Below are positions 40,987 to 52,163 of a stretch of DNA of 64,000 bases, in pieces (within the stretch, counting starts at the first letter, position 1; every line of letters begins with the position of its first letter). The translations under genes and the position numbers were made by a program. The stretch spans positions 62,001 through 126,000 of the forward strand of contig CATKXY010000002.1 in the NCBI GenBank assembly GCA_949840915.1. The letters run 5' to 3'. This stretch comes from an uncultured Lachnospiraceae bacterium (GTDB lineage: Bacteria; Bacillota; Clostridia; Lachnospirales; Lachnospiraceae). The notes beneath the pieces were generated by a model. That model did no database searches. It had not been told where the DNA came from and saw only the letters and a program-made list of their open reading frames with translations.

Positions 40987-42996
40987 ATGGATCATTTTGT
41001 ATTACATTCTGAATATCAGCCTACCGGCGACCAGCCGCAGGCGATCGGAGAGCTGGTCAAAGGTTTTCGGGAGGGCAATCAGTTTCAGACGCTTCTCGGC
41101 GTCACAGGTTCCGGTAAAACCTTTACGATGGCAAACGTCATCCAGCAATTAAATAAACCAACGCTTGTCATTGCCCACAACAAGACGCTGGCCGGCCAGC
41201 TTTATGGGGAATTTAAAGAGTTTTTCCCGAATAACGCAGTGGAGTATTTTGTCTCCTATTATGACTATTATCAGCCGGAAGCCTATGTGCCTTCCTCCGA
41301 CACTTATATAGCCAAGGACTCGGCCATCAATGATGAGATAGACAAGCTGCGGCTGTCCGCCACGGTATCCCTGACAGAGCGCAGGGATGTGGTGGTGGTG
41401 GCCAGCGTGTCCTGTATTTATGGTCTGGGCAGTCCCGATGAGTATCAGGATATGGTGGTATCTCTGCGGCCGGGGATGGAGAAAGACCGGGATAAGGTGT
41501 TGAGGGAGCTGGTGGATATCCAGTACACCAGAAATGACATAGATATGCAGCGGGGAACCTTCCGGGTGCGCGGAGACGTGCTGGAAGTGTATCCGGCGGA
41601 GGGCGGCGACTATCTGATCCGCATTGAGTTTTTCGGGGATGAAATCGAGCGGATTGCCCAGGTGGAGCCGCTTACGGGAAGGGTTCACGCCACTTTAAAT
41701 CATGTGGCGATCTTTCCGGCTTCTCATTATGTTGTAGCGCCGGAGAAGATCAAGACGGCCTGTGACAATATCGAGAAAGAGATGGAGGAGCGGGTGCGCT
41801 ATTTTAAGGGGGAGGACAAGCTTATTGAGGCCCAGCGCATTGCGGAGCGCACAAATTTTGACATTGAGATGCTTCGGGAGACGGGATTTTGCTCCGGTAT
41901 TGAGAATTATTCCAGACATTTGAGCGGCGCTGCTCCCGGGGAGCCGCCGATGACGCTCATGGACTTTTTCCGGGACGATTATCTGATTATCATCGATGAG
42001 TCTCATATGACGATTCCCCAGATACGGGGAATGTTTGCAGGGGACCGTTCCCGCAAGACCACACTGGTGGACTATGGCTTCCGTCTGCCCTCGGCGCTGG
42101 ACAACCGTCCGCTGAATTTTCAGGAGTTTGAGGCCCATATTGACCAGATGCTGTTTGTGTCGGCCACACCCTCGGACTATGAGGAGCAGCACGAGCTGCT
42201 GCGCACGGAGCAGATTATCCGTCCCACAGGTCTTCTGGATCCGGAGGTGGATGTGCGGCCTGTGGAGGGGCAGATCGACGATTTGATCGGTGCGGTGAAC
42301 AGGGAAGTGGAGCGGCACAACAAGGTACTTGTCACCACGCTCACCAAGCGGATGGCGGAGGATCTGACCGATTATATGAGCGAGGTGGGGATTCGGGTGA
42401 AGTATCTGCACTCGGACATCGACACACTGGAGCGGGCGGAGATCATACGAGATATGAGGCTGGATGTGTTCGACGTGCTGGTGGGTATCAATCTGCTCAG
42501 GGAGGGTCTGGATATTCCGGAGATCTCGCTGGTGGCGATTCTGGATGCGGACAAGGAGGGCTTCCTCAGAAGCGCGACCTCTCTGATCCAGACCATCGGG
42601 CGGGCGGCCCGCAATGCGGACGGACATGTGATCATGTATGCGGATACCATCACGGATTCCATGCGCACAGCCCTGGATGAGACGGAGCGCAGACGGAAGA
42701 TTCAAATGCAGTATAACGAGGAGCACGGGATCACACCTCAGACCATCAGAAAGGCAGTGCGCGACCTTATCAGTATCTCCAAAGTCATCGCCAAGGAGGA
42801 GCTGCGATTTGAGAAAGATCCTGAGTCCATGAGCAGACAGGAGCTGGAGAAGCTGATTGCGGATGTGCAGAAAAAGATGCAGAAGGCTGCGGCGGATCTG
42901 AACTTCGAGGCTGCGGCAGAGCTGCGCGACAAGATGCTTGAGTTGAAGAAGAATCTGAATGAGCTGGAGGGGACGTCCCGTGGAAAGAGTAAGTAA
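40987..42996 (+). CDS. uvrB: Excinuclease ABC subunit B
   Basis: A 669-residue DNA-repair helicase-like ATPase. Walker A is [14 protein letters not shown] (~residues 38-51), the beta-hairpin region is [18 protein letters not shown], and the DEAD-like box is DESHMT. C-terminal helicase motifs include LREGLDIPE and QTIGRAARN. The last ~45 residues form the UVR motif that contacts UvrC. UvrB receives damaged DNA from UvrA and loads UvrC. Regulated by the SOS box upstream. The next gene overlaps its end. Confidence 0.97.
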   Translation: MDHFVLHSEYQPTGDQPQAIGELVKGFREGNQFQTLLGVTGSGKTFTMANVIQQLNKPTLVIAHNKTLAGQLYGEFKEFFPNNAVEYFVSYYDYYQPEAYVPSSDTYIAKDSAINDEIDKLRLSATVSLTERRDVVVVASVSCIYGLGSPDEYQDMVVSLRPGMEKDRDKVLRELVDIQYTRNDIDMQRGTFRVRGDVLEVYPAEGGDYLIRIEFFGDEIERIAQVEPLTGRVHATLNHVAIFPASHYVVAPEKIKTACDNIEKEMEERVRYFKGEDKLIEAQRIAERTNFDIEMLRETGFCSGIENYSRHLSGAAPGEPPMTLMDFFRDDYLIIIDESHMTIPQIRGMFAGDRSRKTTLVDYGFRLPSALDNRPLNFQEFEAHIDQMLFVSATPSDYEEQHELLRTEQIIRPTGLLDPEVDVRPVEGQIDDLIGAVNREVERHNKVLVTTLTKRMAEDLTDYMSEVGIRVKYLHSDIDTLERAEIIRDMRLDVFDVLVGINLLREGLDIPEISLVAILDADKEGFLRSATSLIQTIGRAARNADGHVIMYADTITDSMRTALDETERRRKIQMQYNEEHGITPQTIRKAVRDLISISKVIAKEELRFEKDPESMSRQELEKLIADVQKKMQKAAADLNFEAAAELRDKMLELKKNLNELEGTSRGKSK

Positions 42997-44653
42997 ATGG
43001 TTTGCCGGCCTCGTCCGCAGCCTGGGCTTTCTCGTAGCCGCTTATCTGTTTCTGCAGGGTTTATTTACGATCTGCACGATTCAGAGCGTGACGGAGAGAA
43101 CTTTTTACGTCAGAAGCCATGCGCTTTATGCGGTTTTAGGAATCGGAGCCGCCGTCCTGGTCTTTTGGCTGCTTTATCGTTTTTGCGGCAGTGCTCTGGA
43201 GCGGTACGAGACGATACTTGTGTCGGCAGGACTGCTGTTTAGCGCTTTGTTTTGGATATGGTGGCTCAGTCAGACGCAGTTCTGGTACTGGGGCGATGAG
43301 GAAAAGATCTTTCAGTGCGCGCAGCAGTATCTGGCAGGAGATTACAGAGGCTGGAAGCCGGGAGGCTACGCCTATATGTGGAGACATCAAAACGGGATGA
43401 TTCTGTTTGTGGCCGGGCTGCTGAAATGCTTTGATACGCATACCGCCTGCTGGATATTCAGATTATTAAATGTACTGTTTTATGAACTTACGATCTATTT
43501 TCTATGGCGGACCTTGAGAAGAGTGTTTCCGGACAGGCGTGTTGTGACAGTGCAGGCAGCGCTGCTGCTTGCGTTTTTCCCATATGGGTTCTATTGCGTG
43601 ATGTTTTACGGGAATGTGATCGGACTGGGGTTTGCGTCCCTGGCGATCTTTCTCGTGGTGGTCTGGCTTGACACAGGGAGGGCGGGATATCTGTGCGGCA
43701 GTGCGGCCGCCATGGTATTGTCGATTGTTTTTAAGCAAAACGACGCCCTGGTTTTGGTGGGACTGGTTTTGCTGATGCTGATGCAGCCTATGGGAGAGGG
43801 AAAGCTGACGCTGAAAAAGGCGGGAGCCGCCGCTGCTTTTGTCCTGGCGGTGATTCTGGGAATACAGCTGCCGGATCTGATCGTGCGGGCGCATACCGGT
43901 ATGAATCTGTCCGGTACAGGAAACAGTATGTATGCGCATATTGCCATGGGGCTCCAGGACAGCGAAGATGCACCGGGTTGGTACAACACTTACAATGAAG
44001 CGATATTTGCCGAGTGCGGCTATGACAAGGCGGAGACGGCCCGTGCAGCAAAGAGGTCCTTAACGGAAACGCTGCGGTATTATACGGATAATCCCGGGAT
44101 AGGATGGTCATTTATCCACAGGAAGCTTGCGTCAGAGTGGAACAATCCTACGTTTGAGGGCTTTCATATGCAGAATGCACGCCTGACCGCAGAGGAGCTG
44201 AGTCCCCTGGTAAAGTCTGTTATCAACGATGGGGGCAAGCTGAATATTCTGCTGACGTTTTTCCTGGACCTTTATGAGAGTGTGGTTTTATTTGGTATAC
44301 TGATGTATCTGGCGGCGGCGAAGCATGCCGACGTCAGAGAGTTGTTTTTTGTGATGCTGCTCATAGGAGCTTTTGTGTTTTTTGCCGTGTGGGAGGCCAA
44401 GGGCAGATATGTGGCTCCTTTTTATCTCATGGCCGTTCCCTACGCGGCGGCGGGATATCAGAAGCTGCTTGCGGCCGGCCGCCGTTTCGAGATCACAAAG
44501 AAGACGGCGCTTGCCATAGCGCTTCTGGCGGCGGTTGTGTATTTCTGTGATGCAGATTTGATCAACAACAGCCTGAAGCTGGGTACACAGTCGGAGCAAT
44601 ATTATGAATATATTCATGAGTATAACAGCAATTTTCTTAATTTCAGGTATTGA
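42980..44653 (+). CDS. GT-C-like polytopic membrane glycosyltransferase
   Basis: About 557 residues from GTG 42980, chosen because GGAGGGG lies 7-8 nt before it; this overlaps uvrB by 17 bp. An ATG at 42959 would give 7 more residues. About 10-11 membrane segments. The first large loop has [15 protein letters not shown] with acidic residues where GT39/GT-C enzymes hold the catalytic Asp, and a [11 protein letters not shown] phrase. It probably moves a sugar from a lipid carrier outside the membrane; acceptor unknown. It separates uvrB from uvrA, with which it has no evident link. Confidence 0.75.
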   Translation: MERVSKWFAGLVRSLGFLVAAYLFLQGLFTICTIQSVTERTFYVRSHALYAVLGIGAAVLVFWLLYRFCGSALERYETILVSAGLLFSALFWIWWLSQTQFWYWGDEEKIFQCAQQYLAGDYRGWKPGGYAYMWRHQNGMILFVAGLLKCFDTHTACWIFRLLNVLFYELTIYFLWRTLRRVFPDRRVVTVQAALLLAFFPYGFYCVMFYGNVIGLGFASLAIFLVVVWLDTGRAGYLCGSAAAMVLSIVFKQNDALVLVGLVLLMLMQPMGEGKLTLKKAGAAAAFVLAVILGIQLPDLIVRAHTGMNLSGTGNSMYAHIAMGLQDSEDAPGWYNTYNEAIFAECGYDKAETARAAKRSLTETLRYYTDNPGIGWSFIHRKLASEWNNPTFEGFHMQNARLTAEELSPLVKSVINDGGKLNILLTFFLDLYESVVLFGILMYLAAAKHADVRELFFVMLLIGAFVFFAVWEAKGRYVAPFYLMAVPYAAAGYQKLLAAGRRFEITKKTALAIALLAAVVYFCDADLINNSLKLGTQSEQYYEYIHEYNSNFLNFRY

Positions 44654-44713
44654 CTGATTCGGAGACGGGTTATAAAGTTTTGAAGGATAAAGTGCGGAAA
44701 AGAGGAGAGAACA

Positions 44714-47584
44714 GTGGAAGAAGCAAAGAAGATGCGGCCTCGGGAGTATATCAGGGTACGGGGTGCAAGCGAGCACAATCTGAAAAATATTGATGTGGAT
44801 ATCCCACGGAATGAGCTGGTAGTTCTGACAGGAATGTCGGGTTCAGGAAAATCTTCACTGGCATTTGACACGATCTATGCGGAGGGGCAGCGGCGTTATA
44901 TGGAGTCACTGTCTTCCTATGCAAGGCAGTTTCTGGGGCAGATGGAGAAGCCCAATGTGGAAAAGATTGAAGGTCTGTCCCCTGCGATCTCCATAGACCA
45001 GAAATCCACTAACAGGAATCCCCGCTCCACAGTGGGGACGGTGACGGAAATCTATGACTATTTCCGTCTGCTCTACGCGCGGATCGGTATTCCCCACTGT
45101 CCCAAGTGCGGCAGGGAGATCGCAAAGCAGAGTGTTGATCAGATGGTGGATCAGGTTATGACGCTGGGAGAAGGCACTCGAATTCAGCTGCTTGCTCCGG
45201 TGGTGCGCGGGAGAAAAGGCACTCATGAGAAGGTGCTGGAACGAGCCAGGCGCAGCGGCCATGTGCGAGTGCGTATTGACGGCAATCTCTACGAACTCAC
45301 AGAGGAGATCAAATTAGAGAAAAATATCAAGCATAATATAGAGATCGTTATAGACAGGCTGGTGGTTAAGGAAGGGATTGAGCGCCGTCTGACGGATTCG
45401 GTGGAGAATGCGCTGGGACTGGCAGAAGGGCTTTTGATTGTGGATGTGATAGACGGGGAGAGTCTGACCTTCAGTCAGAGCTTTTCCTGCCCGGACTGCG
45501 GCATCAGTGTCAGCGAGGTGGAGCCCCGGAGTTTTTCCTTCAACAATCCTTTCGGCGCGTGTCCGGAATGTCTGGGTCTGGGTTACAAGATGGAGTTTGA
45601 CATTGATCTGATGATACCGGACAAGCGCCTGAGCATCAGAGAGGGAGCCATCGCGGTGACGGGATGGCAATCCTGCGCGGAAAAGTCCAGCTTTACGAAC
45701 GCCGTGCTGCAGGCGCTCTGCAGGGAATATCATTTTGATCTGGAGACCCCTTTTCAGGATTATTCTGAGAAGGTTCAGAATGTGCTGATCCACGGTACGG
45801 GCGGCAAAGAGGTGGAGGTGCATTATGTGGGACAGAGGGGCCGGGGAGTCTACCCGGTGGCTTTTGAGGGTCTGATCCACAATGTGGAACGCAGATACAA
45901 GGAGACCTTTTCCGAGACGATGAAACAGGAATACGAATCCTTTATGCGTATCACGCCCTGCCGGGAATGTAAGGGGATGCGTCTGAAAAAGGAGTCGCTG
46001 GCAGTGACGGTGGGCGACAGGAATATTTACGAGCTCACTTCCATGCCGATCTGTGATCTCCACGCCTTTCTGGGAGAGATGCAGCTATCGGGGCAGCAGC
46101 AGCTCATCGGTGCGCAGATACTGAAGGAGATACGGGCCAGAGTGCAGTTCTTGATGGATGTGGGACTGGAGTATCTGACTCTGACCCGGGGGACGGCCAG
46201 TCTCTCCGGCGGTGAGGCGCAGCGGATCCGCCTGGCAACGCAGATCGGTTCCGGACTGGTAGGTGTGTGTTATATATTGGATGAACCCAGCATCGGCCTG
46301 CATCAGAGAGATAATGACAAGCTGTTAAACACTCTGAAGAACCTGCGTGATCTGGGAAACACCCTGATCGTGGTGGAGCATGACGAGGATACCATGCTGG
46401 CGGCGGATTATGTGGTGGACATCGGCCCCGGGGCCGGTTCCCACGGCGGTGAGGTGGTGGCCTGCGGGACGGCTGAAGAGATCATGAGGGTGCCGGATTC
46501 CGTCACCGGGCAGTATCTGAGCGGAGCGTTGAGGATTCCGGTACCTGCCGACAGGAGAAAGCCTGCAGGATGGCTGAAGGTGTTGGGTGCACAGGAGAAT
46601 AATCTGAAGAACATCAATGTGGAATTCCCTCTGGGAGTAATGACCTGCGTGACTGGAGTATCCGGATCCGGTAAGAGCTCTCTGGTGAATGAGATTCTGT
46701 ATAAACGTCTGGCCAGGGATCTGAACAGGGCCAGATGCATTCCGGGAAAGCATAGGGAGATCGTCGGACTCGAGCAGCTGGACAAGGTGATCGCCATCGA
46801 CCAGTCGCCCATCGGGCGCACGCCCCGTTCCAATCCTGCCACCTACACGGGCGTATTCGACCAGATTCGCGATCTGTTTGCCTCCACGGCGGATGCCAAG
46901 GCGAGGGGCTACAGCAAGGGGCGCTTCAGCTTCAATGTAAAGGGCGGAAGATGCGAGGCCTGCGGCGGAGACGGTATCATTAAGATCGAGATGCATTTTC
47001 TTCCCGACGTGTATGTACCTTGTGAGGTCTGCGGCGGCAAGCGCTATAACAGGGAGACGCTGGAGGTGAAATATAAAGGGAAAAGCATATATGACGTGCT
47101 GGATATGACGGTGGAAGAGGCGGTACCTTTTTTTGAGAATCTGCCTTCCATACGCCGTAAGATTGAAACGCTCTATGATGTGGGACTCTCTTATGTAAAG
47201 CTGGGGCAGCCGTCCACCACTCTTTCCGGCGGCGAGGCACAGCGGATCAAGCTGGCCACGGAGCTCTCTAAGCGCAGCACGGGCAAGACCATCTATATTC
47301 TGGACGAGCCTACCACGGGACTTCATTTTGCAGATGTACACAAGCTTGTGGAAATCCTTCACAGACTTGCAGACGGAGGCAATACCGTAGTTGTCATCGA
47401 ACATAATCTTGACGTGATCAAAACCGTAGATTATATTATTGATATAGGGCCTGAGGGCGGCGATCGAGGCGGAACGGTGATAGCTGAGGGAACTCCGGAG
47501 GAGATCGGGGAGAACGAGCGCTCTTATACAGGAGTCTATGTCCGCAGAATGCTGGAAAAAGATAAGCAGGTCCGTAAATCTTAA
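44714..47584 (+). CDS. uvrA: Excinuclease ABC subunit A
   Basis: A 956-residue damage sensor with two ABC ATPase modules. The first Walker A is [12 protein letters not shown] (~residue 39) and the second [12 protein letters not shown] (~650). Signatures are LSGGEAQRI in both halves, and Walker B is [11 protein letters not shown] and [11 protein letters not shown]. Zinc-binding cysteines are in [13 protein letters not shown] and [19 protein letters not shown] start with AGAGGAG upstream. Forms a dimer that loads UvrB. Unlike uvrB it shows no SOS box in the 60 bp upstream. Confidence 0.97.
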   Translation: MEEAKKMRPREYIRVRGASEHNLKNIDVDIPRNELVVLTGMSGSGKSSLAFDTIYAEGQRRYMESLSSYARQFLGQMEKPNVEKIEGLSPAISIDQKSTNRNPRSTVGTVTEIYDYFRLLYARIGIPHCPKCGREIAKQSVDQMVDQVMTLGEGTRIQLLAPVVRGRKGTHEKVLERARRSGHVRVRIDGNLYELTEEIKLEKNIKHNIEIVIDRLVVKEGIERRLTDSVENALGLAEGLLIVDVIDGESLTFSQSFSCPDCGISVSEVEPRSFSFNNPFGACPECLGLGYKMEFDIDLMIPDKRLSIREGAIAVTGWQSCAEKSSFTNAVLQALCREYHFDLETPFQDYSEKVQNVLIHGTGGKEVEVHYVGQRGRGVYPVAFEGLIHNVERRYKETFSETMKQEYESFMRITPCRECKGMRLKKESLAVTVGDRNIYELTSMPICDLHAFLGEMQLSGQQQLIGAQILKEIRARVQFLMDVGLEYLTLTRGTASLSGGEAQRIRLATQIGSGLVGVCYILDEPSIGLHQRDNDKLLNTLKNLRDLGNTLIVVEHDEDTMLAADYVVDIGPGAGSHGGEVVACGTAEEIMRVPDSVTGQYLSGALRIPVPADRRKPAGWLKVLGAQENNLKNINVEFPLGVMTCVTGVSGSGKSSLVNEILYKRLARDLNRARCIPGKHREIVGLEQLDKVIAIDQSPIGRTPRSNPATYTGVFDQIRDLFASTADAKARGYSKGRFSFNVKGGRCEACGGDGIIKIEMHFLPDVYVPCEVCGGKRYNRETLEVKYKGKSIYDVLDMTVEEAVPFFENLPSIRRKIETLYDVGLSYVKLGQPSTTLSGGEAQRIKLATELSKRSTGKTIYILDEPTTGLHFADVHKLVEILHRLADGGNTVVVIEHNLDVIKTVDYIIDIGPEGGDRGGTVIAEGTPEEIGENERSYTGVYVRRMLEKDKQVRKS

Positions 47585-47604
47585 GGGTGGGAGGAAAATT
47601 ACGG

Positions 47605-49113
47605 ATGAAAACAGGAGCAAATGATCAGAGCTACAACATGGACAGAGCAGTCAATACCTTTGCGCTGGTGATCGTCACGATTATCGATATGATCATGTTC
47701 GCAGGCTATATTGGAGATTATCGCAAGGGTAATATCGAACTTTTGTTTCTGCTTGCCGTGATCGCGGCGGTTCTGGGTTCTTTGATCGCAGACTATGCGG
47801 TCTATTTCAGAAAGAAGGACAGCAAGGCATTTAAGAATGTTTCTCTGACGGGATATATTATCGTGTATGCGCTATGTGTGTGGGGCGCAAAAAACGATAT
47901 GGTCTTTTGCATTGCATTCCCGATCACTGTGTTGTTTATTCTGTATTTTGACTATGCCATGATTGTGCGGGGCGCCATCGCGTTTTCCGTCATCAATTTG
48001 GGAGATTTGATTTATATTGCACTGGTAATGAGGCATCATCATTCCGGCGCGCCGTTAAACAGCACTACGCTTTTGATACAGGGTGCCTGTATTCTGATGT
48101 ATATGTTCGTCATCTGCAATACCACCAGAATATCCAATCGGAACAACACCTTGAAAATTGCAGGCGTCAAGGCCGAGCAGGAGAGGAATACATCGCTTTT
48201 GCAGGATATACTGCAGGTTGCCTCCGCGGTAAGGGAGAATTCCAGAGAGGCCTCCAATTACATCCAGGAGCTGGGCAGAGACGTGGATATGACTGCCGAA
48301 GCAATGGGTGAGATCGCAGAGGGGAACAATAATAATGCCAGGAATATAGAGCGGCAGACCGTTATGACAAGTAATATCCAGAGCATGATTGAGGAGACCA
48401 AGCGGATGTCCGACGAGATGTTGAATCTCTCGGGGCAGTCGGCCCAGGCGGTGCAGAGCGGCCGGGAGAGCGTCCGGAACCTGGAGGAGAACTCCAAGAG
48501 GTCGGAGGAGGCCAACCGGCAGGTGGAGGCGGCTGTGCAGCACTTTATTCAGAATGTCAGCGAAGTGCAGGATATTGTGTCCCAGATATTCTCCATTTCG
48601 GATCAGACGGATCTGCTGGCACTGAATGCTTCCATTGAGAGCGCCAGAGCCGGGGAGGCAGGGAAGGGCTTCTCCGTGGTTGCGGAGGAGATCCGCAAGC
48701 TGGCGGAGGAGACCCGTGTACTTACTGAAAAGATCGGGGAGATCGTGACCGAGCTGCAGAATAATGCGGATGAGGCCATCGGAACCGTGGACAATGTATT
48801 GGAGGCTTCCGCTGTGGAGCATGAGCTGATCGAGAGTACACACAGTCATTTCCGGAAAATCGGCAGCAGCATGGAAGGACTGAACAGAAACGTGCAGCAG
48901 ATGAACGGGAAGATTGAGGAGATTATGGAGTCCAACAATACCATTGTGGACAGTATCGCTCAGATATCCGCCGTGAGCCAGGAGGTTGCCGCCAGCACGC
49001 AGCAGACGCTGGAGAAGAGTGTGGAGACCAGAGAGAAAGCAGGCAATGCGGAGCAGCTGATGGCAAATCTGGTGAACACGGTTCAGGCCATGGATAAGTA
49101 TCTGGAAGATTAA
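47605..49113 (+). CDS. Methyl-accepting chemotaxis protein with multi-span N-terminal domain
   Basis: About 502 residues from ATG 47605 (GGGAGG about 10 nt upstream). The N-terminal ~190 residues hold about six membrane segments with only short loops and no large extracellular sensor. No HAMP domain is evident. The C-terminal signalling part has the MCP hairpin phrase [16 protein letters not shown] followed by [15 protein letters not shown]. It should control CheA, but no che genes are here. The position next to mbl and the flagellar rod genes fits motility. Confidence 0.87.
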   Translation: MKTGANDQSYNMDRAVNTFALVIVTIIDMIMFAGYIGDYRKGNIELLFLLAVIAAVLGSLIADYAVYFRKKDSKAFKNVSLTGYIIVYALCVWGAKNDMVFCIAFPITVLFILYFDYAMIVRGAIAFSVINLGDLIYIALVMRHHHSGAPLNSTTLLIQGACILMYMFVICNTTRISNRNNTLKIAGVKAEQERNTSLLQDILQVASAVRENSREASNYIQELGRDVDMTAEAMGEIAEGNNNNARNIERQTVMTSNIQSMIEETKRMSDEMLNLSGQSAQAVQSGRESVRNLEENSKRSEEANRQVEAAVQHFIQNVSEVQDIVSQIFSISDQTDLLALNASIESARAGEAGKGFSVVAEEIRKLAEETRVLTEKIGEIVTELQNNADEAIGTVDNVLEASAVEHELIESTHSHFRKIGSSMEGLNRNVQQMNGKIEEIMESNNTIVDSIAQISAVSQEVAASTQQTLEKSVETREKAGNAEQLMANLVNTVQAMDKYLED

Positions 49114-49148
49114 GGAAAGAAAAAAATTAATTTTTTTATATTTTGCCC

Positions 49149-49176
49149 TAAAGTATTTGTCGGTTCCCGACGATAT
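49149..49176 (+). promoter_or_regulatory. Sigma28-like promoter between the chemoreceptor gene and mbl
   Basis: TAAA (49149-49152), 16 bp, GACGATAT (49169-49176), one mismatch from the sigma28/SigD -10 consensus GCCGATAT with spacing one longer than usual. The GTCGG-TTC-CCGAC palindrome at 49159-49171 lies over it. It points into a region that soon ends in a terminator. Confidence 0.45.
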
Positions 49177-49191
49177 AAGATAACAGATAGG

Positions 49192-49257
49192 GAGATGCAA
49201 GGATGCGGATGAAAGGATGTGCTAGCCATTCTGAATTTGCATCCTCGCCTCTTTTTT
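49192..49257 (+). terminator. Terminator-like hairpin upstream of mbl
   Basis: Imperfect stem: GAG, GC and AGGATGC between 49192 and 49206 pair with GCATCCT, GC and CTC between 49239 and 49251, with small bulges, followed by TTTTTT (49252-49257). It ends the chemoreceptor transcript or a short transcript from the sigma28-like promoter. Confidence 0.6.
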
Positions 49258-49310
49258 ATTCAAATTTTTTAAAATTTCATAAACCCCTATGAATTTGGTA
49301 AAATTTCGGT

Positions 49311-49316
49311 TATAAT
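49311..49316 (+). promoter_or_regulatory. -10 box of the mbl promoter
   Basis: A perfect TATAAT at 49311-49316, 55 bp before mbl, downstream of the terminator. The -35 (TATGAA at 49288) is weak, so activator help or an extended element is possible. Confidence 0.5.
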
Positions 49317-49370
49317 AGATAGTCAGTAGCATCAAAGAGGCAGATTGATACCGGAAAGGGGTAAGAATAC

Positions 49371-50363
49371 ATGCAGTGTACAGATATAGGAATTGATTTG
49401 GGTACAGCCAGCATACTCGTCTACATCAGAGGAAAAGGAGTAGTCCTGAAGGAGCCCTCTGTTGTGGCTTTTGATAGAGATACCAATAAGATTAAAGCGA
49501 TCGGGGAGGATGCCCGTCTGATGCTGGGAAGAACGCCCGGCAATATTGTGGCGGTTCGTCCTCTGCGTCAGGGTGTTATTTCCGATTATACCGTCACCGA
49601 GAAGATGATGAAGTATTTTATCCAGAAGGCACTGGGCAAGCGGACCTTCCGCAAGCCCCGCATTGCAGTATGTGTGCCCAGCGGCGTCACCGAGGTGGAA
49701 AAGAAAGCGGTGGAGGATGCTACCTATCAGGCGGGAGCCAGAGAGGTGTCTATTATTGAGGAGCCCATCGCTGCAGCCATCGGCGCGGGGATTGATATTT
49801 CCAAACCCTGCGGCAACATGATCGTGGATATCGGCGGCGGAACCTCCGATATTGCCGTTATCTCTCTGGGAGGCACTGTAGTCAGCGCTTCCATCAAGAT
49901 CGCGGGTGATGATTTCGACGAGGCGATCGTCCGCTATATGCGCAAGAAACATAATCTTTTGATTGGTGAGAGAACTGCCGAAGATATCAAGATTAAAATA
50001 GGTTCTGCATACAGACGCCCTGAAGTGGATTATATGGATGTGCGCGGGCGTAATCTGGTGACCGGTCTGCCCAAGACGGTAAAGGTTTCCTCCGAGGAGA
50101 CCGAGGAGGCCTTGAGAGAGACCACCGCTCAGATCGTGGAGACGATACACAGTGTATTGGAGAAGACTCCCCCCGAGCTCGCCGCGGATATCGCGGACAG
50201 AGGTATTGTTCTCACAGGCGGAGGCAGTCTGCTGAGGGGACTGGAGGATCTGATTTCGGCCAAGACAGGTATCAACACAATGACGGCGGAGGATCCTATG
50301 ACTGCAGTTGCTATCGGCACGGGTCAGTATGTAGAGTTTTTGGCGGGATACAGAGAGCAGTAA
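49371..50363 (+). CDS. mbl: MreB/Mbl-type actin-like cell-shape protein
   Basis: A 330-residue actin-fold protein. The phosphate-1 motif is GIDLGTASILVYI at the N-terminus, phosphate-2 is in DIGGGTSDIAVI and the adenosine motif is in GIVLTGGGSLLRG. IEEPIAAAIGAG is a typical MreB phrase. It guides peptidoglycan synthesis along the cell wall. It is followed by two flagellar rod genes, the mbl-flhO-flhP order of Bacillus, which favours Mbl over MreB; no mreC/mreD are present. RBS AAGGGG. Confidence 0.9.
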   Translation: MQCTDIGIDLGTASILVYIRGKGVVLKEPSVVAFDRDTNKIKAIGEDARLMLGRTPGNIVAVRPLRQGVISDYTVTEKMMKYFIQKALGKRTFRKPRIAVCVPSGVTEVEKKAVEDATYQAGAREVSIIEEPIAAAIGAGIDISKPCGNMIVDIGGGTSDIAVISLGGTVVSASIKIAGDDFDEAIVRYMRKKHNLLIGERTAEDIKIKIGSAYRRPEVDYMDVRGRNLVTGLPKTVKVSSEETEEALRETTAQIVETIHSVLEKTPPELAADIADRGIVLTGGGSLLRGLEDLISAKTGINTMTAEDPMTAVAIGTGQYVEFLAGYREQ

Positions 50364-50401
50364 ACAGATAAGAATGGAAGACAGCAAGGAGGAGACAGAA
50401 G

Positions 50402-51235
50402 GTGTTAAGAGGTTTGTACACGGCCTGGACAGGCATGGTCAACGAACAGAACAGAATGGACGTCCTGACCAATAATCTGGCGAATGTTTCCACTGTGGGT
50501 TACAAGAAGGAGGGAACCACCAGTCAGGCCTTTGACGACGTGCTAACGGTTAAGATCAAAGATGCTTCCGTGGGGCTTTCCAATGTACAGCGCACCGGAA
50601 TCAGAAATCCCGGCGTAAAGATAGGAGAAAATTATACGGACTTTACCGGGGGATCCTTCCGGGAGACAGGTAATATCTACGATCTGGCGCTGGATGGCGA
50701 GGGGTTTTTTGTCATTGAATTTGCATATAAGGACAATCAGAACAGCAATACCAATAGTACGGCGAATAACAATAACGCGAATCAGCAGCGCACCGTCATG
50801 TATACCCGTGCGGGTCAGTTTACTTTGACTCGGGAAGGGTATCTGGTGAACCAGGACGGCGACTATGTGCTGGATGTCAATAACAGGCGGATTCAGTTAA
50901 ATACGCTGACGGATTCCTCAATCTCGTCTGACGGCACTATCTCCCAGAACGGCAGAGCGGTCGCCCAGATTCAGGTGGCGGATTTTGAGGATTATGATTA
51001 TCTGGAGAAATACGGGGAGACTTATTTCCGCCCGCTGGAGGGAGCGAGACCCCGAACCAACGGCGTCACTGCCACTGTCAACTCCGGGTATCTGGAGATG
51101 GCCAATGTGCAGGCAGTTTCCGAGATGGTGAATTTAATTTCCATCACCAGAGCATACGAGGCCAATCAGAAGATTATACAGACTTATGACGATTCCCTGG
51201 AGATTGCGGTAACGCAGCTTGGTAGATTATCCTGA
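50402..51235 (+). CDS. flhO: Flagellar hook-basal body protein (FlhO/FlgF-like)
   Basis: A 277-residue rod protein, GTG start with AAGGAGGAG upstream. The N-terminus LRGLYTAWTGMVNEQNRMDV and VLTNNLANVSTVGYKKEG is the conserved rod/hook domain. The C-terminus ends in the usual EMVNLISITRAYEANQKII helix. The middle has an Asn/Thr-rich variable loop. It is exported by the flagellar type III system and forms part of the distal or proximal rod. It pairs with the next gene 40 bp downstream. Confidence 0.88.
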   Translation: MLRGLYTAWTGMVNEQNRMDVLTNNLANVSTVGYKKEGTTSQAFDDVLTVKIKDASVGLSNVQRTGIRNPGVKIGENYTDFTGGSFRETGNIYDLALDGEGFFVIEFAYKDNQNSNTNSTANNNNANQQRTVMYTRAGQFTLTREGYLVNQDGDYVLDVNNRRIQLNTLTDSSISSDGTISQNGRAVAQIQVADFEDYDYLEKYGETYFRPLEGARPRTNGVTATVNSGYLEMANVQAVSEMVNLISITRAYEANQKIIQTYDDSLEIAVTQLGRLS

Positions 51236-51275
51236 TTTGACAGATTATCATAAATAGAAAGGCGAGGAATTAACA

Positions 51276-52091
51276 ATGGTAAGAAGTTTATGGACAGCGG
51301 CAACCGGTATGATCGCCCAGCAGACAAATCTTGACACGATCGCTCACAATTTGTCCAATGTCAACACCAATGGTTACAAGGCACAGGTCAATGAGTTTAA
51401 GAGCCTGCTCTATCAGAATATTCAGACGAAGACTACTTCCGCCAACGGCGAGACCAAGCCCGGAAGCGCGCAGGTGGGTTTGGGTGTGCGCAATTCCGCT
51501 ATCACTACGATTTTCAAGACAGGACCCATGCTGGCGTCCGACAGCGATACAGCGTTTGCTCTGGATGGCAGAGGATTCTTTGCTCTGAGAGGCGAGGACG
51601 GCAATACATACTACACGAGAAACGGTAATTTCCTCTTTACGCTGGGAACCAACGGAAATATGCTGGCGAATACGGACGGATTGCCCGTTCTCGACACCAG
51701 CGGCAGACCGATCGTTCTGGATGAGGATTATGTGCTCAGCAGAGTTACGGTCACTGCCGACGGAAATCTCTGTTATCCCGACGAGTCGGGTAATCCCCAG
51801 CCTATCGGTGTGCAGATCGGCGTGTTCCAGTTCAACAATCCCAACGGTCTCGAGAAGCTCAGCGGCAGCCGGTATGCCCAGACAGCAGCCAGCGGCCAGC
51901 CTATAAACGAGGCCACCAACAATATGGTGGAGAAGACCAAGGTCATTCAGGGTTATCTGGAGGGTTCCGGCACACAGGCGGTTGACGAGATGGTGAATAT
52001 GATCGTGGCACAGCGTGCTTACGAGTTCAATTCCAAGGCGATCGTCGCTTCCGACGAGATGCTTCAGCAGGCCAATAATCTGAGAAGATAG
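51276..52091 (+). CDS. flhP: Flagellar distal-rod protein (FlhP/FlgG-like)
   Basis: A 271-residue protein with a MVRSLWTAATGMIAQQTNLD start, the IAHNLSNVNTNGYKA motif and a C-terminal EMVNMIVAQRAYEFNSKAI helix, close to FlgG in sequence pattern. It is a paralogue of the preceding gene. Builds the distal rod of the flagellum. RBS GGCGAGG. No other structural flagellar operon lies in the window, as is also the case around mbl-flhO-flhP in Bacillus. Confidence 0.9.
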   Translation: MVRSLWTAATGMIAQQTNLDTIAHNLSNVNTNGYKAQVNEFKSLLYQNIQTKTTSANGETKPGSAQVGLGVRNSAITTIFKTGPMLASDSDTAFALDGRGFFALRGEDGNTYYTRNGNFLFTLGTNGNMLANTDGLPVLDTSGRPIVLDEDYVLSRVTVTADGNLCYPDESGNPQPIGVQIGVFQFNNPNGLEKLSGSRYAQTAASGQPINEATNNMVEKTKVIQGYLEGSGTQAVDEMVNMIVAQRAYEFNSKAIVASDEMLQQANNLRR

Positions 52092-52163
52092 GGATGACCT
52101 GAGAAGGTATTATTGTTTGAAAAGATGATAACTGTGAAAGCAAAGCAGAAGGGACGATAATAT

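Noticed and set aside
43000..44650. GT-C protein as part of a DNA repair system
   Set aside because: Its only features are membrane spans and a GT-C-like loop; the link with uvrB and uvrA is positional only.
46325..47620. A 431-codon frame antisense to uvrA
   Set aside because: Shadow frame over a certain gene; the composition is a reverse image of it.
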